A stretch of DNA of 64,000 nt from Acidobacteriaceae bacterium. GTDB taxonomy: Bacteria; Acidobacteriota; Terriglobia; Terriglobales; Acidobacteriaceae. Numbering within the stretch: the stretch's first letter is position 1; each line of letters starts with the position of its first letter. The translations under genes were made by a program, and so were the position numbers. This document shows positions 9,034 to 17,543 of this stretch, piece by piece. The stretch is taken from contig DAIDGZ010000125.1 in the NCBI GenBank assembly GCA_027452125.1, positions 1 through 64,000 on the forward strand, given 5' to 3'. The notes beneath the pieces are model-generated. The model saw only the letters and a list, made by a program, of their open reading frames with translations. It did no database searches and was not told the DNA's origin.

Positions 9034-9062
9034 TTGATTGAAGTTGAATGATACGATACAGT
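9034..9062 (+). promoter_or_regulatory. Candidate sigma70-type promoter for the pduS-like/BMC-T pair (TTGATT-17-TACAGT)
   Basis: -35 TTGATT 9034-9039, 17 nt spacer, -10 TACAGT 9057-9062; start codon at 9115. Confidence 0.4.
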
Positions 9063-9077
9063 GTTTGGCAGAGTCAA
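9048..9077 (-). promoter_or_regulatory. Candidate sigma70-type promoter for the ackA-like to deoR BMC operon (TTGACT-18-TATCAT)
   Basis: Minus-strand -35 TTGACT (plus AGTCAA 9072-9077), 18 nt spacer, -10 TATCAT (plus ATGATA 9048-9053). Confidence 0.4.
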
Positions 9078-9114
9078 TTGTAATTTCTTGAGAGATTCTG
9101 AGAGGCAAATTCAG

Positions 9115-10464
9115 ATGGCAGCAAAGGCGAGCACATCGCAGATACATCCGGTGAGCGGCGGCGCTTCCGCCACCACTCCCGAGCGCGTGGAAGAACTTGG
9201 AATCGTAGGCGCCGGCGGCGGCGGCTTCCCCACTGCGGTCAAGCTCCGCACCCAGGTTTCCACGGTCATCGCCAACGCCGCTGAGTGCGAACCCCTGCTA
9301 CACAAGGACAAGGAGCTGTTGCATCACTTTGCCGAGCCCTTTCTGCGCGGCATGCAGCAGGTGATGCACCTGGTGGGCGCCCGCGAGGGCGTGGTGGGCA
9401 TCAAGGAGAAGTACCACGACATCATTGAGACTCTGGAGCAGATGGCCCCTGCAGGCATCCGCATAGCTCCGCTGCCCGACGTCTACCCCGCGGGCGATGA
9501 GTTCATCCTGGTGCACATGGTCACCGGGCGGGTGATCCCGCCGGGAGGCCTGCCCAAAGACGTAGACGTGATGGTGGCCAACGTGGAGACGCTGATGAAT
9601 ATCGGCCTGGACCGCCCCGTCACCCACAAGTACCTGACCGTGGCTGGAGCCGTGGCCAACCCGATGACCGTGCGTGTGCCCATCGGCGTCACCATCGGCG
9701 AGGTGATCGAAGCCGCCGGCGGAGCCACCGCGGAGCACATCGGCGTACTGCTGGGCGGCGTGATGATGGCCAAGCCCGCGCCAAACCTGAACGTACCCGT
9801 CACCAAGACGACCGGCGGCATCATCGTGCTGCCCGCCGAGCATACCCTCATCAAGCGGCACAACGCCCCATGGATTCAGGTGGAGAAGATTGGCCGCTCG
9901 GCATGCGACCAGTGCCGCTTCTGCACCGAGTTCTGCCCGCGCTTCCTGCTGGGCCACCCGATCGAGCCGCATCGCGCCATGCAGTCGCTGGGCTTCCAGG
10001 TGGCGGCGGATGTGGCAGTGGCCACGCTCTACTGCTGCGAGTGCAACCTGTGCAGCATGTACGCCTGCCCTGAGGATCTGGACCCCAAGAATGTGTGCGT
10101 GCAGAACAAGCCGCTGGCCCGCGAACGCGGACTCACCTTCAAGGGCTCTCCGGCCTCTATTGAGCCACACCCCATGGCGGAGTTCCGCCGCGTGCCCATG
10201 CGCCGGCTCATCGCCAAGCTGGGTCTGGGCGAGTTCAACAACACCGGCCCGCTCACCGAGCTGCCGCTGCACCCGCGCAAGGTGACCATCCCCCTCAAGC
10301 AGCACGCCGGCGCGCCCTCCGCAGCCGTGGTGAAGAGCGGCGACCGTGTGCGCGTAGGCGACTTGCTGGCCGCACCAGAAGCGGGCAAACTCGGCGCGCG
10401 CATCCATGCCAGCATCGACGGCGTGGTGACCGTAGGCCAGGATTCCGTCGTCATTGAGGCGTAG
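9115..10464 (+). CDS. PduS/RnfC-like NADH-oxidising Fe-S flavoprotein
   Basis: GAGGGGFPTAVKLR nucleotide-binding loop; two ferredoxin-type Cys clusters CDQCRFCTEFCPR and CCECNLCSMYACPE; about 449 aa, similar to PduS. Confidence 0.88.
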   Translation: MAAKASTSQIHPVSGGASATTPERVEELGIVGAGGGGFPTAVKLRTQVSTVIANAAECEPLLHKDKELLHHFAEPFLRGMQQVMHLVGAREGVVGIKEKYHDIIETLEQMAPAGIRIAPLPDVYPAGDEFILVHMVTGRVIPPGGLPKDVDVMVANVETLMNIGLDRPVTHKYLTVAGAVANPMTVRVPIGVTIGEVIEAAGGATAEHIGVLLGGVMMAKPAPNLNVPVTKTTGGIIVLPAEHTLIKRHNAPWIQVEKIGRSACDQCRFCTEFCPRFLLGHPIEPHRAMQSLGFQVAADVAVATLYCCECNLCSMYACPEDLDPKNVCVQNKPLARERGLTFKGSPASIEPHPMAEFRRVPMRRLIAKLGLGEFNNTGPLTELPLHPRKVTIPLKQHAGAPSAAVVKSGDRVRVGDLLAAPEAGKLGARIHASIDGVVTVGQDSVVIEA

Positions 10465-10514
10465 CGCAGGCATCCACCTGCAAGCAGACACAGAGGATTG
10501 AAGGAGCAGACGAA

Positions 10515-11075
10515 GTGGCAGAGATTAAATCGATTGGACTGATTGAGCTTTCCAGCGTAGCAGCAGGCTACCTGGTGCAGGACATTATGCTGAAGGCCGG
10601 CTCTGTGCATCTGATGCTGGCGCGCACCATCTGCTCAGGCAAGTACCTCATCGTCGTATCCGGCGACGTGACCAGTGTGCAGGCGGCATTGCTGGCCGGC
10701 GCACAGCAGGCCGGCGCCTCGCTCATCGAGCGGCGGCAGATTGCCCGCGTTCACCCCACAGTACTGGAGGCCATTGCGCAGGCAGTCGAAGTCGATCCTG
10801 CCCAGCTGCGCTCCATCGGCGTGGTGGAGACCTTCTCCGCAGCCAGCATTATTGAGGCCGCCGATGCTGCGATCAAGACCGCCAACGTAACCCTGCTGCG
10901 CGTCCACCTGGCCATGGCGCTGGGCGGCAAGGGCTTCGTGGTGATGGCCGGCGATGTCTCCAGTGTGCAGGCTGCCGTGGCCGCCGCGGCCAAGGCCGCG
11001 GGCGATGATGGAATGCTTGTGGGCAAGGCCGTCATCCCGGCGCCCTCACCCGAGCTGTTCAAGGACTACCTGTAA
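10515..11075 (+). CDS. BMC-T (tandem BMC domain) trimeric shell protein, PduT-like
   Basis: Two BMC domains (IKSIGLIELSSVAAGYLVQDIMLKAGSV... and LRSIGVVETFSAASIIEAADAAIKTANV...); RTICSGKYL resembles PduT KTICPGKFL; GTG start. Confidence 0.93.
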   Translation: MAEIKSIGLIELSSVAAGYLVQDIMLKAGSVHLMLARTICSGKYLIVVSGDVTSVQAALLAGAQQAGASLIERRQIARVHPTVLEAIAQAVEVDPAQLRSIGVVETFSAASIIEAADAAIKTANVTLLRVHLAMALGGKGFVVMAGDVSSVQAAVAAAAKAAGDDGMLVGKAVIPAPSPELFKDYL

Positions 11076-11142
11076 GCCGCCTATTGTGCGCAATGTTTCG
11101 TGCGCCAGCGTTGTCAGCACACGCAAGGGAGCGAACGGAAGT

Positions 11143-13221
11143 CTAAATTGATTTGGAAGAATCCTGTTGCTTGGTCGAGGCAGGATTCTCCTTGCGGAAG
11201 AACTCCTCCACATCCGTGATCGTCGTGGTCATGCGATACGGCGGCAGGCTGGCCAGAAAGGTCTGCCCGTAACGCTGGCGGCGGATGCGCGGATCGAGCA
11301 GCACCAGGACGCCGCGATCTTCCAGTGAGCGAATGAGCCGCCCGAAGCCCTGCTTCAGGGTCAGCACCGCCTCCGGCACCTGATACTCGAAAAACGGCTT
11401 GCCACCGGCCTCTTCAATGGCCTTCATCCGCGCCTGCACGACCGGGTCGCTGGGCACGGCGAAGGGCAGACGGTCGATGATGACGCAGCTCAGTGCTTCG
11501 CCCTGCACATCCACCCCCTGCCAGAAGCTGGCGGTGCCGAACAGCACGGCGTTGGGGGTCATGCGGAACTCTTCGATGAGCGCCTTGCGCGGCGCAGTGC
11601 CGTGCAGCAGGATGGGATAGTCCAGCACCGGCAGCAGACGTTCGTAAAGATCGCGCATCTGGCTGTAGCTGGTAAACAGGCAGAAGGCGCGGCCCTTGCT
11701 GATCTCCAGCACGCGCTGAATGCAGCGCGCCGCAGCCTCGGGAAACTCCGCATCGCGGGGGTCGGGCATCTGCGGCGGCAGATAGAGCAAAGCCTGCTCG
11801 CCATAGCGGAAGTGCGAGGGCACAATCAGCTCGCGCGCTTCGCTGAGTCCCACGCGGCGGCGCAGATGGTCAAAGCCGCCCTGCACGGTAAGCGTAGCCG
11901 AGGTGAGCACCACGGTAGGAATGCTCTCAAAGAGCTGTTCGCGCAGCAGCTCGGAGACATCGATGGGCGTAGCCTGCAAAAACGTGTTCCGTGCCTGGCC
12001 GCGGCTGCCCGCCGTACGCAGCGCCGCCGCCGAGCGATCTGTACCCGCGCCGTGCGCCGCGCGCCGCTCCATCCAATACACCATGTTGCTGGAGTCCGAC
12101 TCCAGCAGGAACTCCAGCTCACTGCGCAGCCGGGCTACACGCTTGCGCAGCCCCGGCGCTTCCTCCGCGCCACTCAGGCCTTCCAGATCAACCTCCAGGC
12201 GCTTCAGTGCCGCGCGTACGGAGAGGTAGAAGTCCCCGGAGGATTCCAGAAACAGCTCCCGCTCCAGAAACGGTTGGCGGCCATCCGTCTGGATCGGAAG
12301 GATCGAGAAGAAGAGCCGGGCGCGCTCGCGCAGAGCCTGCGTGGCGGCAGGCAGATTCTCCGTACCCTCCTTGCCGCGCAACATGGTGTCGATGTCGCGG
12401 GCCAGCTCCTCAAAGCGAATGTTGCTCACCGAAAGTCCAAAATAATTCGAAGCCACTTCTTCCAGTTCGTGCGCCTCATCGAAGACCACCGCGGCAGCCT
12501 CCGGCAGAATGCCCGCATCCGGAGCGCCCGCAGCCTGCTGCTTCACCGAAAGATCGGCAAAAAACAGGTGGTGGTTCACGATGATGATGTCGGACTCCAG
12601 CGCCTTGCGCCGCATCTCGGTGATAAAGCAGCGCTGATAGTCGGGGCAGGTCGATCCCAGGCAGGCCTCGGCGCGCGCATCCAGCTTTTGCCACAGCGCG
12701 CTCACCTCCGGCAGGCCTGCGAGTTCCGCGCGATCGCCTGTCTCCGTCTCGCGCTCCCATTCGGCAATCTGGCGATACTGGTCAATCTCCTCCAAACCGC
12801 TGAGAATTGGCTGGTTACGCAGGGTCACCAGCTTGTGGCGGCATAGATAGTTGGCCCGGCCCTTCATGTAGCAGACGCGCAAGGGGCCGAGCAGCGTCTC
12901 CAGAAAGGGCATATCGCGAAAGTAAAGCTGGTCCTGCAGGGCTTTCGTTCCTGTAGAGATAATCACGCGCTGGCCGGTGCGCAAGGCAGGCAGCAGATAC
13001 GCCAGGGTCTTGCCGGTGCCCGTCCCCGCCTCCACAATCAGATGGCGGCGTTCACTCAGCGCCCGCTCTACGGACTTGGCCATCTCCAGTTGCCCAGGGC
13101 GGTACTCATAGGGCAGCGGTGACTGCGCAAGGATGCCCCCCGGCGCGAAGAACTCGTGCAGGGTAGGCAGGGCGCGGACGGGGGTATCGGCGGTCGACAT
13201 GAAGGGCGCTCTCTCCATCAT
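11143..13221 (-). CDS. DinG/XPD-family ATP-dependent helicase
   Basis: Walker A EAGTGTGKTLAYLLP, DEAH box (VVFDEAHELEEVA), Fe-S cysteines (YLCRHK...CLGSTCPDYQRCF), motif VI GFGRLIRS. Confidence 0.9.
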   Translation of the reverse strand: MMERAPFMSTADTPVRALPTLHEFFAPGGILAQSPLPYEYRPGQLEMAKSVERALSERRHLIVEAGTGTGKTLAYLLPALRTGQRVIISTGTKALQDQLYFRDMPFLETLLGPLRVCYMKGRANYLCRHKLVTLRNQPILSGLEEIDQYRQIAEWERETETGDRAELAGLPEVSALWQKLDARAEACLGSTCPDYQRCFITEMRRKALESDIIIVNHHLFFADLSVKQQAAGAPDAGILPEAAAVVFDEAHELEEVASNYFGLSVSNIRFEELARDIDTMLRGKEGTENLPAATQALRERARLFFSILPIQTDGRQPFLERELFLESSGDFYLSVRAALKRLEVDLEGLSGAEEAPGLRKRVARLRSELEFLLESDSSNMVYWMERRAAHGAGTDRSAAALRTAGSRGQARNTFLQATPIDVSELLREQLFESIPTVVLTSATLTVQGGFDHLRRRVGLSEARELIVPSHFRYGEQALLYLPPQMPDPRDAEFPEAAARCIQRVLEISKGRAFCLFTSYSQMRDLYERLLPVLDYPILLHGTAPRKALIEEFRMTPNAVLFGTASFWQGVDVQGEALSCVIIDRLPFAVPSDPVVQARMKAIEEAGGKPFFEYQVPEAVLTLKQGFGRLIRSLEDRGVLVLLDPRIRRQRYGQTFLASLPPYRMTTTITDVEEFFRKENPASTKQQDSSKSI

Positions 13222-13432
13222 AGTGAGGCTGGAGCGCCCCGGCCTTTCGGCTCTCCTGTACGGGAAGCGGAGGCCCCGGAAAGTAGGCCGCGGAGGCCGG
13301 TGAGGACGCTAAACGGTCCGGTTCAGCAGCCGGACCGGTACACTAAGAGAGCAGGTCTGCCGGGTTTTACCCAGCCAGCGCGGGCGCAAGCCCGGCAATT
13401 TCCGTCCCGGTAGGCCCAAGAGGAGAGCTCGT

Positions 13433-14884
13433 TTGCCCACGTATCGCAGATCCGTCATTCCGGTCCGGCCCGGCGCGCAGGCGTTGCCGCTGGTGGCCAT
13501 TGTGGGCCGGCCCAACGTGGGCAAGTCCACGCTGTTCAACCGGCTTACCGCCAGCCGCCGCTCCATCGTGGGCGACGAGCCCGGCATCACCCGCGACCGC
13601 ATCTATGGCGAGTATGAGTGGGGCGGACGCCGCTTCCGCCTGGTGGATACCGGCGGCATCGTCCCCGATGATCCGGAGCTGATCCCCACCGAAATCTACA
13701 ACCAGGCCCGCGTGGCGCTGGACGATGCCGATGCGCTGATCATGGTGGTGGACGCGCGCACTGAGCTGGCCAGCCCGGACTACGACCTGGCCCGCCTGCT
13801 GCAGCGCGGCTCCAAGCCGCTCTTCCTCGCCGTGAATAAGGTCGAGGGCGAAGCCATGGCCCTGCACGCGCAGAACTTCCGCCGCCTGGGTATTCGCGAG
13901 GTATATCCGGTGAGCGCCGAACACGGCCTGGGCATCGGCGAACTGCTGGATGCCGTGGCCGAAGTGCTGCCCGAGACGCCGGAAGCACAGGAACTGCCCG
14001 CGGAGCCGGAAGAAGAGCCACAGACCGAATCCAAACACCGCACCCACGGCGAGTTTGAGCAGCACGAAGTAGCGGTAGCCATCATTGGCCGGCCCAACGT
14101 GGGCAAAAGCACCCTGCTGAACGCGCTCACCGGCACCTCGCGAGCCATCGTCTCGCCCATCGCCGGCACCACGCGCGATGCCGTGGACGAGGTCGTCGAG
14201 TTCGAAGGCCAGTCGCTACGCTTTGTGGATACCGCCGGCATCCGGCGCAAGGGCAAGACCCACCTGATGGCTGAAAAACTCAGCGTGGTCATGGCCCGCC
14301 GCCACCTGGAAGCCGCCGACGTGGCGCTGCTGGTTATCGACGCCACCGAGGGCGTCACCGCCAGCGATGCCACCATTGGCGGCTATGCGCATGAGAGTGG
14401 CCGCAGCGTCATCATTGTGGTGAACAAGTGGGATGCGGTCACTACCGGCCGCACCGACGGCCGCCCGCCCGCCGACCGTGAAGTCTTCGAGCAGCAGCTC
14501 CGCAGCGCGCTCAAGTATCTGAGCGATGCGCCGGTCATCTTTCTCTCTGCCAAGGAGAAGACCGGCCTGCCCCGCGTGTTGCGCGACGTCAAGGCAATCG
14601 CTGCCGAACGCCGCAAGCGCGTGTCCACGGGACAGATGAATCGCTTCCTGGACAAGATCGACTTCCAGCGCGCACCGGTACCCATGTCCAAGCGCATCCG
14701 CATCTTCTACATGACCCAGGCAGCGGTGGCCCCGCCAACGTTTGTCCTGTTCACGGATCGCGATGTGAAGCTGCACTTTGCCTTTGAGCGATTCCTGGAA
14801 AACCAGATACGCGAGGCCTTTGGCTTCAAGGGCACCCCCATCTGGTTCAAGGTAAAGGCGCGCAACGCAGATAAAAACGAGTAG
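13433..14884 (+). CDS. der: Ribosome biogenesis GTPase Der (EngA)
   Basis: Two tandem GTPase domains with VGRPNVGKSTLFN and IGRPNVGKSTLLN; KH-like C-terminus; TTG start. Confidence 0.96.
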   Translation: MPTYRRSVIPVRPGAQALPLVAIVGRPNVGKSTLFNRLTASRRSIVGDEPGITRDRIYGEYEWGGRRFRLVDTGGIVPDDPELIPTEIYNQARVALDDADALIMVVDARTELASPDYDLARLLQRGSKPLFLAVNKVEGEAMALHAQNFRRLGIREVYPVSAEHGLGIGELLDAVAEVLPETPEAQELPAEPEEEPQTESKHRTHGEFEQHEVAVAIIGRPNVGKSTLLNALTGTSRAIVSPIAGTTRDAVDEVVEFEGQSLRFVDTAGIRRKGKTHLMAEKLSVVMARRHLEAADVALLVIDATEGVTASDATIGGYAHESGRSVIIVVNKWDAVTTGRTDGRPPADREVFEQQLRSALKYLSDAPVIFLSAKEKTGLPRVLRDVKAIAAERRKRVSTGQMNRFLDKIDFQRAPVPMSKRIRIFYMTQAAVAPPTFVLFTDRDVKLHFAFERFLENQIREAFGFKGTPIWFKVKARNADKNE

Positions 14885-14945
14885 CGCTGGGAACTGGCAA
14901 TGGCCTGGCTTGCCCGCTCTTCTTCACACAGCGTAAGGTAGGCGC

Positions 14946-15572
14946 ATGCTCTTCGAGCTGCTCTTCTTCCTACTCTGTTTTGCCACGATCTCTGCCATTG
15001 CCGGTGGGGGACTGCTCTTCCTGCGCGGGCAGCGCCGCGAAGCACGGCGCACATTTGTGGTGCTGGCAGCGGGATGGGGTATTTACATGGCCATTTTGGC
15101 CGCAGTCTCACTCGGCAAACCGCAGCGCGCGGTTCCTTTCGGCCAGGAGCTCTGCTTCGACGAGATGTGCTTCTCCGTAGTGCGCGCAGAGACCGCAACG
15201 ATCCTGGGACCAACGGGCCAGACCGTCCACGCGCAGGGCATCTTTCACATCGTCACTGTCCGCGTCACCAGCCACTCGCTCGGCACCACACAAAGCGAGG
15301 GCGGCGTAAGGGCCTACCTGGTGAGCAACGGCAGGAGCTACGGCGTCTCCGCCTCCGGGCAAAGCGCCTGGCAGGCCGCCAACGGCAATACACCGCCGCT
15401 GACTGCAACGCTGGAGCCAGGCCAGAGCGTGGGGAGCGTGCTGGTCTTCGATCTGCCCCGTGACGCAACCAACCCCGGCCTGAGCCTGAGCCACGGCCTC
15501 ACGCCCGGCTATCTGGTTATCGGCGAGTCTCCACTCTTCCGCAAACCGACCCTTTTGCAATTGCAGCAGTAA
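14946..15572 (+). CDS. Hypothetical membrane-anchored protein (two N-terminal TM segments)
   Basis: MLFELLFFLLCFATISAIAGGGLLF and FVVLAAGWGIYMAILAAV hydrophobic segments followed by a beta-rich extracytoplasmic region. Confidence 0.6.
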   Translation: MLFELLFFLLCFATISAIAGGGLLFLRGQRREARRTFVVLAAGWGIYMAILAAVSLGKPQRAVPFGQELCFDEMCFSVVRAETATILGPTGQTVHAQGIFHIVTVRVTSHSLGTTQSEGGVRAYLVSNGRSYGVSASGQSAWQAANGNTPPLTATLEPGQSVGSVLVFDLPRDATNPGLSLSHGLTPGYLVIGESPLFRKPTLLQLQQ

Positions 15573-15575
15573 AGC

Positions 15576-17543
15576 TTACTGCGCCACACCCGCGCCCACC
15601 GCTGCGCCGACCCCATTCGCGCCCGGCGTCAGGTTCGTGATGTGCACACTGGCTTCGGTCTCCGGCACGGTGCCATCGTTCACCTGCACCTGCACCGGCT
15701 TGCCCGGCACCAGGATGCGGGTGATGGCCTTGCCCTGGCCTCCGATCAACATGCGCTGGGTGACAGAAGTATTCTGTGTAGTCACCGTGACCGGCACCTC
15801 CGCCGCGGCATAGCCGGAGTTGGATACATTCACGGCCACCAGCCAGTTCCCTGCTTCCACCGGCGCCGGGAAGACGCTGTCGATCTTCAGGTCGGGCAGT
15901 CCCTTGTCCGCATCCACCCAGTCGTTGAAGAACCACGAGAGATCGCTGCGCATGCTGGACTGCTCCAGCAGTTGTTCGAACGAGCCCGACCCCGTATCGC
16001 GGCCGTATCCCTTGCTCACATCATCGGCGGGATTGTAGGCGCGCAGGGCCGCGGAAAGCGATGCATCGCCCACAATGCTCCGCAGCATCCAGAAGACGTA
16101 CGTGGCCTTCACACGGTAGTAGATGGGCGAAATGGCCTGCGCCAATGGCTGTCCGGGACTCATGCCCGGGCTGGAAGGCTCGGCCAGCGCCAGCGCCTGC
16201 CGCGACGCCTCCAGCGACTCCAGCGCCATCTTGCGGCCACGCTCGCGCTCAATCCACAGGGTGCCCATGAAGTGCGCGACCCCCTCACTCAGCCACGCCC
16301 GCGGCGACTGCATCCACGCGTGCGTCAAGGCATGCGCCAGGATTCCGTCGAGCTGGTCCGGTGTGGCTGTACGCACAGCGGTAGCCAGCATGGCTCCGGT
16401 CTCAAAGGGCGCATCCTCGGCATCCGGCAGGTCCAGAACCACGAGTTGTGCCCTCGGCTGCTTGCCCAGCCAGCCCTGCAGAAACGGCGTCACCGCGCTG
16501 GTAGCTGTAGTCCAGTCCTGCGCTGCGGCCTGATGTGCGGGCAGAATCCACAGGGTGGTATTTGTGCCCGGGACCGCCGTGCGCTGCGCCACAAACAGGC
16601 TGGGCGCTTCAAACCCCAGCGTCGAGCCATCCAGCGTCGCCGTGGCAATGCCCTCCATGCCCAGGCCGCCGCTCATCTGGTGCAGCGCCGCCGGATGCCC
16701 GTTAATCAGGGCCACATTCGGCGCCTCGCCGTAGGGATACTCCACCGTGAGGCGCAGCCGGAAGCTGGCTCCGGCCAGCCGCAGCTTGTGCTCGCCCATC
16801 TCGTCAAACAGCCGCGCTCCCTGACCCAGGACCACCGGTACGCTGGCTGCCGGATACCACACTACATTGCCAAAGCCGCGCAGGCCGGTAAACTGCACGC
16901 CAATCGAGTCCCAGTCCGAGTGCAAGGCCACATCCGCCGGCGTGCCAATGGCCAACAACCGCTGCGCATTGGCATCGATCGTGCCCGAGTAGCTCACATC
17001 CAGCTGCACGCTTGCTCCCGGAACCAGCGGCGTGCTCAGCGGCACCGCAGCCTCGTGCAACTGCCCGGTGTGATCCGCATCCGAGTTCAGCGTAGCCACC
17101 GGGAACTGCACATCGCGGTTGTTCACACGGATGCGCTCCCAGTTGAGCGTGGAAGAAAGCTGCAATGGGATCAGCGGGAGCATGATCTTGCCGTCGTTGC
17201 GCACCGTCAGCAGCGCACGCACCGCGATGCCGTGCTGTGCGGTCCGCAGGTGCACGTCCATGTCGAACGCAGTGATGGTGACCGCTTGCCGCTCGGCGTC
17301 GGTGGCCGTGGGCGCACTGGCGGCCTCCGCTCCGGGAGCGCCCGCCGCCGGGCCTGCGCTGCTGGTCACCTGTCCATTGGCGTCGGTCGAGCGGGAGAAA
17401 ATCACCTGTCCCCCAGGCTGCTGGCTGGTCGCAGGCGGAGGAGGCAGCGGCAGATCGTGGGAGCTTTGTGCAGCAACCGGCAGCGCCACCAGGGCGGCAG
17501 CAGCCAAAGTGAGCGCGGCACAGCGCGCAATGCGAAAACTCAT
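15576..17543 (-). CDS. M1-like (gluzincin) metallopeptidase homologue with degenerate HEXXH (HALTH)
   Basis: Signal peptide; LAHALTHAWMQSPRAWLSEGVAHFM aligns with the M1 HELAHQW...WLNEGFA.F motif. Confidence 0.7.
   Translation of the reverse strand: MSFRIARCAALTLAAAALVALPVAAQSSHDLPLPPPPATSQQPGGQVIFSRSTDANGQVTSSAGPAAGAPGAEAASAPTATDAERQAVTITAFDMDVHLRTAQHGIAVRALLTVRNDGKIMLPLIPLQLSSTLNWERIRVNNRDVQFPVATLNSDADHTGQLHEAAVPLSTPLVPGASVQLDVSYSGTIDANAQRLLAIGTPADVALHSDWDSIGVQFTGLRGFGNVVWYPAASVPVVLGQGARLFDEMGEHKLRLAGASFRLRLTVEYPYGEAPNVALINGHPAALHQMSGGLGMEGIATATLDGSTLGFEAPSLFVAQRTAVPGTNTTLWILPAHQAAAQDWTTATSAVTPFLQGWLGKQPRAQLVVLDLPDAEDAPFETGAMLATAVRTATPDQLDGILAHALTHAWMQSPRAWLSEGVAHFMGTLWIERERGRKMALESLEASRQALALAEPSSPGMSPGQPLAQAISPIYYRVKATYVFWMLRSIVGDASLSAALRAYNPADDVSKGYGRDTGSGSFEQLLEQSSMRSDLSWFFNDWVDADKGLPDLKIDSVFPAPVEAGNWLVAVNVSNSGYAAAEVPVTVTTQNTSVTQRMLIGGQGKAITRILVPGKPVQVQVNDGTVPETEASVHITNLTPGANGVGAAVGAGVAQ

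Noticed and set aside
9115-11075. Canonical B12-dependent propanediol (pdu) operon
   Set aside because: PduS-like, PduT-like, PduL and PduP-like proteins are present, but no diol dehydratase (PduCDE), reactivase or PduO is in the window, and a class II aldolase is present instead.
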